Assembly: GCA_001799675.1 (NCBI GenBank)
Contig: MGTX01000014.1
Coordinates: 1 to 64,000, forward strand
DNA from: Elusimicrobia bacterium GWA2_66_18
GTDB lineage: Bacteria > Elusimicrobiota > Elusimicrobia > UBA1565 > UBA9628
Length of the DNA: 64,000 bases
Direction of reading: 5' to 3'
The first letter of the stretch is position 1. Each line of letters starts with the position of its first letter. Below the pieces are notes generated by a model. It had not been told where the DNA came from, made no database searches, and worked only from the letters and a program-made list of their open reading frames with translations. Shown here piece by piece: positions 57,070 to 64,000 of the stretch. The translations under genes were made by a program, and so were the position numbers.

Positions 57070-57834
57070 ATGGAGGCGGTCGCGCATTTCCTTCGCGCCC
57101 GACTCGAGCAAGCCTGGCGCCTCCTATCCGGGCCCGGCGCCCCGGACGACAAGGCCGTCCACCTCGCGCGCAAGCGCCTGAAGGACGCCCGCGCGGCCCT
57201 GCGCCTCCTGCGCCCGGTCCTGGGCGAGGCATGCTCGGCGCGCGAGGAAGCGGCCCTGCGCCGCGCCGCCCGGAGACTCTCGGCGTTGCGCGACGCGCGC
57301 GTCGTCGCGGACCTCCTCGCTCGCATGCGCGTCCCGGGACGCCCCGCGCTCCGGCCTCCGCCTTCGCCTCTCCAAAATCCGCGGCGCTCCGGCGCCGAAA
57401 TCGCGGCCTGCCGCCGCCGGCTGGCCTGCGCCCTCCATCGCGAACTCGCTCCCAAAGAGGCCCGGGAAGGGCTGAAGCACAGCTACCGCCAGGCGCGCCG
57501 GCGCCTGCGCGCGGCACGGCGCTCGGCAACGGGCGCGGACCGTCACGCCCTGCGCAAGAGCGTCAGGCGCCTGCGCGCCCAATTACGCCTGCTCCAGCCT
57601 GACTCGAAGCTGACCCGGGGGCTGGGCCACCTGGCGCGCCTGCTGGGCGGCGAGAGAGACTTGTCACTCCTTCTGCGCTCCCTATCCCGACGGCAAACGC
57701 AGCCGTTATGGGTGAGCGACGCGGCGGCGCGCGCGCAGCTCCGCCGGGCCCTGCTTGCGCGGCGCGCCCTCGCGCAGGCCCGCCTCCTGCTGGCGGCTTC
57801 CACGCGCGACTTCGTCCGGGACCTGGGCCTCTGA
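57070..57834 (+). CDS. CHAD domain protein
   Basis: VHLARKRLKDARAALRLLRPVLG and KHSYRQARRRLRAARRS...HALRKSVRRLRAQLRLLQP: Arg/His-rich helical repeats of CHAD. Confidence 0.8.
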   Translation: MEAVAHFLRARLEQAWRLLSGPGAPDDKAVHLARKRLKDARAALRLLRPVLGEACSAREEAALRRAARRLSALRDARVVADLLARMRVPGRPALRPPPSPLQNPRRSGAEIAACRRRLACALHRELAPKEAREGLKHSYRQARRRLRAARRSATGADRHALRKSVRRLRAQLRLLQPDSKLTRGLGHLARLLGGERDLSLLLRSLSRRQTQPLWVSDAAARAQLRRALLARRALAQARLLLAASTRDFVRDLGL

Positions 57835-57862
57835 AGGTCGGCGCCGCGATGCTATGATACGA

Positions 57863-59545
57863 ATGGCCATGACCACGCAAGCCAAGAAACGGATCCTGAT
57901 CGTGGGCGGGGTCGCGGGCGGAGCCTCCGCCGCGGCCCGCGCGCGACGGCTCTCTGAAGACGCGGACATCGTGCTTTTCGAACGCGGCCGCCATGTCTCG
58001 TTTGCCAACTGCGGCATGCCCTATTATATCGGCGGCGCCATTCTGGACCGCGACCGCCTCCTCGTGCAGACCGCCGACGGCCTCAAGGCCCGCTACGGCA
58101 TCGAGGTCCGAGTGCAGACCGAGGTCCTGCGCGTGGACCGCGCGCGCAAGCTCCTCGTTGTCCGCGGCCCCGACGGCGCTGAAAAGAGCGAAACCTACGA
58201 CGCTCTCATCCTCTCCCCTGGAGCTCAGGCCATCAGACCGCCCCTGCCGGGAGGCGCGCATCCGCGCGTGTTCACCCTGCGCTCCCTGGCGGACATGGAC
58301 GCCATCAAGACGGCGGTGGACGGGCTGAAGGGCTGCCGCGCGCTCATCATGGGAGGCGGCTACATCGGGCTCGAGATGGCCGAGGCCTTCCGCGCCCGCG
58401 GCCTGGAGGTGACCCTCGTCGAGTTGAGCGGCCAGGTCTTCGCCCCCGCCGACCCGGAGATGGTTGCGCCCGTCCACCGGCGCCTGCGCGACAACGGCGT
58501 GGACCTGCGCCTGGGCGTCTCCGTGACCTCGCTGTCGCAAGCCGACAACGGCCTGAAAGCGGCGCTCTCAACGGGAGACGAGCTGGACTGCGCCCTGGCG
58601 CTGCAGGCCATCGGCCTGCGTCCCGAAACGGCCCTGGCCCGCGAAGCGGGCTTGGCCCTCGGCCCGAGCGGCGGCATCGCGGTGGACGCGCATATGCGCA
58701 CCAGCGACCCGTCCATCTACGCGGTGGGCGACGCGGTCGAAGTCTCCGAATTCGTCACGGGCAACAAAGCCCTCATCCCCCTGGCCGGCCCGGCCAGCCG
58801 CCAGGGCCGCATCGCCGCGGACAACGCGCTGGGCCGGGACTCCTCCTACAGGGGCACGCAGGGCACGGCCATCTGCAAGGTCTTCGACCTGGCCGTGGGC
58901 GTCACCGGCCTCAACGAGAAGACGCTCAAGCGCCTGGGCCGGGCCTACGAGAAGGTCCACATCCACCCCACGCATCATGCCGGCTACTACCCGGGAGCCG
59001 CGCAGATGAGCCTCAAGATCCTCTTCGACCCGAAGGACGGACTCCTCCTCGGCGCGCAGGCCGTGGGGCTGGAAGGCGTGGACAAGAGGCTCGACGTGCT
59101 GGCCGTGGCCCTGCGCGCCAAGATGACCGTGCGCGACCTGAGGGACCTGGAACTCTGCTACGCGCCGCCCTACGGCTCGGCCAAGGATCCGGTCAACTGC
59201 GCGGGCTTCGCGGCGACCAACGCTTTGGAGGGCGACGTGCGGCTCTGGCACGCGGAGACTCTCCCCCCGCGGCCCGACCAGGTCCTCCTGGACGCGCGCA
59301 CGGCGGGCGAGTTCGCGGCAGGGAGCATCCCCGGCGCTCTCAACGTCCCCGTAGACGACCTGCGCGCCCGGCTGGGGGATCTGCCCAAAGACCGGGAACT
59401 GCTGGTGTTCTGCCAGGTCGGCCTGCGCGGCTATCTCGCCTGCCTCATCCTGTCGCAGAACGGCTTCGTCTGCCGCAACCTCTCCGGCGGCTACCAGACC
59501 TACCAAGCCACGGTGTCCTCCCCGGCCGCCTCCGAACGGCGGTAG
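57863..59545 (+). CDS. CoA-disulfide reductase with C-terminal rhodanese domain (CoADR-Rhd)
   Basis: ILIVGGVAGGASAAARARRLSEDADIVLFERGRHVSFANCGMPYYIGG; C-terminal LLDARTAGEFAAGSIPGALNVP...FCQVGLRGY. Alternative ATG 57869. Confidence 0.9.
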   Translation: MAMTTQAKKRILIVGGVAGGASAAARARRLSEDADIVLFERGRHVSFANCGMPYYIGGAILDRDRLLVQTADGLKARYGIEVRVQTEVLRVDRARKLLVVRGPDGAEKSETYDALILSPGAQAIRPPLPGGAHPRVFTLRSLADMDAIKTAVDGLKGCRALIMGGGYIGLEMAEAFRARGLEVTLVELSGQVFAPADPEMVAPVHRRLRDNGVDLRLGVSVTSLSQADNGLKAALSTGDELDCALALQAIGLRPETALAREAGLALGPSGGIAVDAHMRTSDPSIYAVGDAVEVSEFVTGNKALIPLAGPASRQGRIAADNALGRDSSYRGTQGTAICKVFDLAVGVTGLNEKTLKRLGRAYEKVHIHPTHHAGYYPGAAQMSLKILFDPKDGLLLGAQAVGLEGVDKRLDVLAVALRAKMTVRDLRDLELCYAPPYGSAKDPVNCAGFAATNALEGDVRLWHAETLPPRPDQVLLDARTAGEFAAGSIPGALNVPVDDLRARLGDLPKDRELLVFCQVGLRGYLACLILSQNGFVCRNLSGGYQTYQATVSSPAASERR

Positions 59546-59562
59546 ACCCCGGGACCGCGCCG

Positions 59563-59889
59563 TCAGGCGAAGATCGAACCGTCCCTCTCGGGACCTTCGG
59601 CGGTGACGATGGTCTCTCGCTCCTCGGACGATTTCCAGCGGCCCTGGCCGGCCCGCGCGCGCGCGACGATGCGCGCGCGGCCGGGCGAAGGCGCCCAATC
59701 GAACCAGAAGTGCCCGACCGAATCTCGGCAGTCGCTCCACGGACCGCCGTCGAAGCGGACCTGCGCCGAAGAGGCCCCCGCGGCCGAGATGCGCAGGCAG
59801 TAATGGCCCGGCTTGACGATCTCGCCGCGCCGGGGATAGTCGATGCCGACTTCAAGCCCTCTCTTGCTAACGGCCTTTTTCTTTACCAT
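59563..59889 (-). CDS. Small Ig-like/carbohydrate-binding-like protein
   Basis: VGIDYPRRGEIVKPGHYCLRISAAGASSAQVRFDGGPWSDCR; TAAAAT 5 nt before ATG. Confidence 0.5.
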   Translation of the reverse strand: MVKKKAVSKRGLEVGIDYPRRGEIVKPGHYCLRISAAGASSAQVRFDGGPWSDCRDSVGHFWFDWAPSPGRARIVARARAGQGRWKSSEERETIVTAEGPERDGSIFA

Positions 59890-59904
59890 CGCTCATTTTA
59901 GCAT

Positions 59905-60306
59905 TCAGGGCCGCACTCGCCAGGGGCGTCCGCTCGCGTCGCCTTCGGGCAGGCCCATGAGACGACCGACCTCGGCGCAGAGGACCTCCCGCTCGAACGG
60001 CTTCGTGAAGTAGGCGCTCGCGCCTTCCTCAAGCGCGCGCTTGGCGATCGCAAGGTCGGAGGAGCCGGTCAGCATCAGGACGACGAGTCCTTTGTCGAGG
60101 CGGCGCGCGGCGCGCAGGACCTCCAAGCCGCCCATCTCCGGCATCACCACGTCGAGCAGCATCAGGCTCGGCTTCTCGGCCTCCAGCAGGCGCAAGGCGT
60201 CGACGCCGTTGGTCGCCGTCAAGACCTCGCCGACCGAGCCCAGGATGCGGCGCAGCATCTGGCACAGGGCGGGATCGTCGTCGACGACCAAGAGCTTTCG
60301 CGTCAT
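59905..60306 (-). CDS. Single-domain response regulator
   Basis: LLVVDDDPALCQML...LMLLDVVMPEMGG...LMLTGSS...YFTKPFE. Confidence 0.92.
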   Translation of the reverse strand: MTRKLLVVDDDPALCQMLRRILGSVGEVLTATNGVDALRLLEAEKPSLMLLDVVMPEMGGLEVLRAARRLDKGLVVLMLTGSSDLAIAKRALEEGASAYFTKPFEREVLCAEVGRLMGLPEGDASGRPWRVRP

Positions 60307-60383
60307 AGGATCGGCGGGCGGCCGCTTCTCTTACAAAGTCTACACCCGCAACCGGGTCCTTCGCAAGACCCGGGTCGGCGGCG

Positions 60384-60602
60384 TCATTTCCGGCCCATAG
60401 GGGCGCCGCAGTTCGGGCATTTGAGGGCGGAGAAACGGAAGCCCGGCTTGGGCGGGACCTCCGTCCGGCAGGAGGGGCAATGACCGACGACTTTGGTCGA
60501 TCGGACCTGCGCGCTCGCGGCGTTGCGCGGAGCGCCGCCTTTCGGCCCGAAATTCTTCGCCGACTTGACCGGATTCTGTCCATTCCTCTGCATACGGTTC
60601 AC
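60384..60602 (-). CDS. Small zinc-ribbon protein
   Basis: CPSCRTEVPPKPGFRFSALKCPNCGAP: two CxxC pairs. Confidence 0.55.
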   Translation of the reverse strand: MNRMQRNGQNPVKSAKNFGPKGGAPRNAASAQVRSTKVVGHCPSCRTEVPPKPGFRFSALKCPNCGAPMGRK

Positions 60603-60612
60603 CCTCCTTGCT

Positions 60613-61383
60613 TCATCTGCGCTTGAACGCGAACGGACCGAAGGCTTGCATGACCGGCATCATCTGCAGGCGGTTGATGTTGAGATGGCGCGGCAGCGTG
60701 CAGGACCAGAAGATGGCCTCCGCGACGTCCTCGGCCGAGAGGGGCGTCAGCCCCTGGTACGGCCGGCCGGCCTTCTCGGCGTCGCCCTTGAAGCGCACCA
60801 GGGAGAACTCGGTCTCGGCTAGGCCCGGCTCGATGTTGGTGACGCGCACATTGGCGCCGAGCAGGTCCGCGCGCAGGTTGAGCGCGAACTGCTTGACGAA
60901 AGCTTTCGTCGCGCCATAAACGTTGCCGCCCGGGTAGGGATAGTCCGCGGCGACCGAACCGATCAAGACCACATGTCCCTCGTCGCGCGCCACCATGCCC
61001 GGCAGGACCGCGCGCACGGTGTAGAGAAGGCCGTTGATGTTGGTCGCAACCATCTCCTCCCAGTCCTCCATCCGGGCCTGGTGCGCGGGCTCCAGACCCA
61101 GCGCCAAGCCGGCGCCGGCGACGACGACGTTGACGCGGGTAAACGCCTTGGGAAGGGCGTCCAGGCACGCCTGCGCCGCCTTGCGGTCGCGCGCGTCGAA
61201 CGCAGCGACATGGCAGAGGCTTCCGAGCTCATCCTTGAGCGCCGCCAGACGCTCGGAGCGCCTTCCGGCCGCGATCACCCGGGCCCCCGCTCCGGCGAAA
61301 CGACGGCACGCCGCCGCCCCGAAACCCGAGGTGGCTCCGGTGACGAGGACGGTCAGGGACTTCGCTTCGACCATGGCGATCAT
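60613..61383 (-). CDS. Short-chain dehydrogenase/reductase (YdfG-like)
   Basis: VLVTGATSGFGAAACRRFAGAGARVIAAGRR; YPYPGGNVYGATKAFVKQFA. Alternative start 61374. Confidence 0.9.
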   Translation of the reverse strand: MIAMVEAKSLTVLVTGATSGFGAAACRRFAGAGARVIAAGRRSERLAALKDELGSLCHVAAFDARDRKAAQACLDALPKAFTRVNVVVAGAGLALGLEPAHQARMEDWEEMVATNINGLLYTVRAVLPGMVARDEGHVVLIGSVAADYPYPGGNVYGATKAFVKQFALNLRADLLGANVRVTNIEPGLAETEFSLVRFKGDAEKAGRPYQGLTPLSAEDVAEAIFWSCTLPRHLNINRLQMMPVMQAFGPFAFKRR

Positions 61384-61742
61384 GCGGTCGCGCCCCCCTT
61401 CGGCGCGGCGGCGGCCGTCACGAGGGCGTGGCTGCGAACGATCAGCGCGCGAACCTCCGTCCAGTCCGTGTCCCGGTCGAGCTGGAGGCACAGCCACCCA
61501 TGATGGTCCGTGTAGGGTGAGAGAGCGAAGCGCCGATCCGCGAGAAGATCGTCCTGCCCCGCGACGCCCGTGAAGAAGGAGAGCGTTTTCCTCCCTTTGA
61601 ACTCATCGAAGGCGGCGAAGAGCTTCTTACCCACGCGCCAGTTCGCATGGCCCCACGAGGAGGTCTCGGTCATGTCCGGGATTTTGAGGCAGATCTCCCT
61701 CACGCGCTTCAGCGTCTTATCTTCGCCGCTCATCGCCGCCAT
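61380..61742 (-). CDS. MmcQ/YjbR family protein
   Basis: MTETSSWGHANWRVGKKLFAAFDEFKGRKTLSF...HHGWLCLQLD. Confidence 0.8.
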   Translation of the reverse strand: MAAMSGEDKTLKRVREICLKIPDMTETSSWGHANWRVGKKLFAAFDEFKGRKTLSFFTGVAGQDDLLADRRFALSPYTDHHGWLCLQLDRDTDWTEVRALIVRSHALVTAAAAPKGGATA

Positions 61743-61839
61743 CAGGGATTATTCTAGCCTATCGCGTTGACAAGACGAAAGGATGGACGGAGGTCGAGCA
61801 CGGGCCCTCCTCCCGACGAATTGATATGATGGCGGCTTG

Positions 61840-61872
61840 ATGATGCAACCTCTGTCGCGGGAGGCGCTTTGA
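61840..61872 (+). other. Possible 10-codon upstream ORF (MMQPLSREAL) overlapping the lptD TTG start
   Basis: TATGAT at 61825-61830, ATG at 61840, stop TGA 61870-61872 overlapping TTG 61869-61871; GGGAGG inside uORF 5 nt before TTG. Confidence 0.35.
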
Positions 61873-63962
61873 AAGGGGCCTTACTGGCCTTGCTGCTGGC
61901 CGGAACCGCATCGGCCGCGGACTACGCCCTGCCCTCCCCGCCGCCCGGCCCTCACGTGGACTATTGGGCCGACCAGATCGAGTTCGACGAGACGAAGTCG
62001 ACTCTGCACCTCTGCGGCGGCGTCACGATAAAAGATTCGACGATGACGATCAAAGGCCAGGATTTCTGGATCGACATCTCGAGTCGCACCGGCCGCTCCG
62101 CCCAGCCGTTCATCCTCAATGACGGCCTCTCGGCGGTCTACGGCGAATCGGGCGAGTTCGACTTCGCCAAGCGCACCGGACGCCTCTCGCGGGCGTCGAT
62201 GGGCATCGCGAGCTGGCGCATCCACGCGCGGCAGGCGCAGTTGTATCCCGACCGCCGCATCGAGTATCGCGCCGCGAATTTCACGTCATGCGACCGGGTC
62301 CCTCCCGATTACCGCTTCCGCGCCTCATCGGTGCGCATCGTACCGGGCAAGCATCTGCTCGCCAAGAATACGTTGTTCTATTTAGGCAAGGCGCCTGTCT
62401 TATATCTTCCGATCTTTTATCACTCCCTGGATCCTAATCGGAGGCTCCAATGGCGATTCCAGCCCGGCGTCGACCGCCGCAGCGGCTATTATCTCAAAGG
62501 AACCCTCACGACCCGACTCTCCGAAACGACCTACAGCAAGATCTTCGACGACTATTACACGAATCTAGGCTTCGGCTTGGGCGGGGAGGTGGATCATCGC
62601 GCGGGGCCAGATTCCCGAGGCTCGTTGTTCGGCTACCGGATCCACGAGGATGGCACCGTCAACAACCGCTGGGGATTGTTCGGCGGCGGCTACAAGGATC
62701 TCGGTTCGTCTTTTTCCCTGCAGGGCCGCATCCAGTTCCAATCCGACCCGAGCTTCACCAATCACTATGTTCGCTCCGACATCTTCCGCCTGACGCCGAA
62801 TCTAGTCAATAGCGCCGCGTTGACCCGGAACTTCTCCAAAGGCATGGTGCGCCTGATCTATGCCCGCGAAGACGTCTTGAACCCGGTCAATCCGAATCGA
62901 TTCGTCAAAAACATCGAGAGCACCCCGCGCCTGGAGGCCGCGAGCGCGTCGTTGCGCATCTGGAAGCTGCCCTGGCTCAACACGTTCACCGGATTTGCCG
63001 ACAACAACTTCAATAATTCACGCCTCCATCTCGAAAAATCGGTCAACGCCGCATGGACCGGGACTAGGAGCTTCCACATAGCCCGAGGCGTCAACTTCAC
63101 GCCGTCGCTCAACTATAGCGAAACCTACTACAACCGTTTCGACCTGACGAATTTCGCGACCTCCGAGACGAGCCAGAATCGAAACTCCTTGCTGGGACGC
63201 TGGACCGCGTCCAATAACCTGCGCTTCAACACGCCGTTGGGCGACATCGACGCGACGCACAGCTACGGCAAGCGCCTCAAGCCCGACGGCTTCACCGAGG
63301 ACACGGAGAATGCCGACAAGGGCGTCGAACAGAACGCGGTCACGCTGGCGGATGTCTTCATGCCCGCTTCGCGGATGTGGGCGCGCCTGTCCACCGGCTA
63401 CGATTACAGGACCTTCCGTGATCACTCGTTGACCTTCGACCAGAGGATACGTCCCATCACCACCGACGTCAGCTGGCAGTCGTCGAAGAGCCTCGCCTTT
63501 GCGTTTCATAACGACTACCAGCTTGGACCGGGAAAGGGCGAGAACCGCACGGTCATCGGCGACGTCCAGTGGGGAGACGAGCAGGGTGTTTCGCTGCGAG
63601 GCGGGGTCGGCTATAACCTCTCGAGCCCGGCAACCTCTTATCAAAGCCTGGATTTCTCGTTTGCGCCTTCCAGCCCCACGTGGCGCCTCGCGGTGGGACT
63701 GCGAACTCTCGTCGTAACCCCGCATGGGCTCTCGAGCGCGCAGCGCATGAGGCTCTTCGAGAAGGAGCTCACCTGGAGCAGACGTTGGCACGATTTCTAC
63801 ACGAAGATCGTCGCGAGGGTCCGTCCCGGCGGCGTCGGAGAACTCACGGCCCGAATCGAATTCAAGTTCGGGACCAGCGACCCTCGCCAGGCTCCCCATC
63901 GCGACTGGGAGTCCGAATGGTTCCCCGGACGGGCCAAGGAAAGCGACGATCTGAGGCCGTAG
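61869..63962 (+). CDS. lptD: LPS-assembly outer-membrane protein LptD-like
   Basis: YWADQIEFDETKSTLHLCGGVTIKDSTMTIKGQDFWID (OstA-like) and YRFRASSVRIVPGKHLLAKNTLFYLGKAPVLYLPIFYHSLD; TTG start inferred. Confidence 0.8.
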   Translation: MKGALLALLLAGTASAADYALPSPPPGPHVDYWADQIEFDETKSTLHLCGGVTIKDSTMTIKGQDFWIDISSRTGRSAQPFILNDGLSAVYGESGEFDFAKRTGRLSRASMGIASWRIHARQAQLYPDRRIEYRAANFTSCDRVPPDYRFRASSVRIVPGKHLLAKNTLFYLGKAPVLYLPIFYHSLDPNRRLQWRFQPGVDRRSGYYLKGTLTTRLSETTYSKIFDDYYTNLGFGLGGEVDHRAGPDSRGSLFGYRIHEDGTVNNRWGLFGGGYKDLGSSFSLQGRIQFQSDPSFTNHYVRSDIFRLTPNLVNSAALTRNFSKGMVRLIYAREDVLNPVNPNRFVKNIESTPRLEAASASLRIWKLPWLNTFTGFADNNFNNSRLHLEKSVNAAWTGTRSFHIARGVNFTPSLNYSETYYNRFDLTNFATSETSQNRNSLLGRWTASNNLRFNTPLGDIDATHSYGKRLKPDGFTEDTENADKGVEQNAVTLADVFMPASRMWARLSTGYDYRTFRDHSLTFDQRIRPITTDVSWQSSKSLAFAFHNDYQLGPGKGENRTVIGDVQWGDEQGVSLRGGVGYNLSSPATSYQSLDFSFAPSSPTWRLAVGLRTLVVTPHGLSSAQRMRLFEKELTWSRRWHDFYTKIVARVRPGGVGELTARIEFKFGTSDPRQAPHRDWESEWFPGRAKESDDLRP

Positions 63963-63975
63963 AGCGGCGAAGTGG

Positions 63976-64000
63976 TATAATCGACGGCGATGGGACTTCC
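63976..64000 (+). promoter_or_regulatory. Extended -10 (TGGTATAAT) 8 nt before the ATG of a gene truncated by the window end
   Basis: TATAAT 63976-63981, ATG 63990; reading frame runs off the window. Confidence 0.4.

Overview
The 64 kb window comes from a high-GC, diderm bacterial chromosome and is almost fully coding. It looks Elusimicrobiota-like, but that assignment is inference only. I recognise about 55 genes. They include:
- tandem secreted chemoreceptor-sensor-like proteins
- a porin, class I FBP aldolase, OPT transporter and porGDAB
- a triheme cytochrome and a CDF transporter
- two AT-rich secreted proteins with GC-rich Ig/dockerin tails
- fused MsrB-MsrA next to CcdA and a TlpA-like thioredoxin
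- mutS-mutL
- a surface-glycan operon running into queC/queE
- a histidine kinase that appears to lack its DHp domain
- an M50/YydH-like protease, citrate synthase, and a GDP-heptose (gmhA/hddA/hddC) glycosyltransferase operon
- a PilZ-GT2 synthase with a TPR/beta-barrel partner
- an octaheme HAO-like cytochrome
- an AmgK-RapZ-C fusion with MurU
- a CHAD protein, CoA-disulfide reductase-rhodanese, and LptD
The items I consider most worth following up are: (i) an unannotated promoter-driven structured RNA (25427-25652) between mutL and queE, possibly 6S-like; (ii) the histidine kinase with a missing phosphoacceptor/TM2 region; (iii) GC-rich dockerin tails attached to AT-rich secreted enzymes; (iv) recurrent TANNNT boxes 5-9 nt from start codons, suggesting leaderless transcription; (v) the standalone secreted MCP-like sensor repeats. 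No CRISPR array, tRNA, rRNA or transposase was found.
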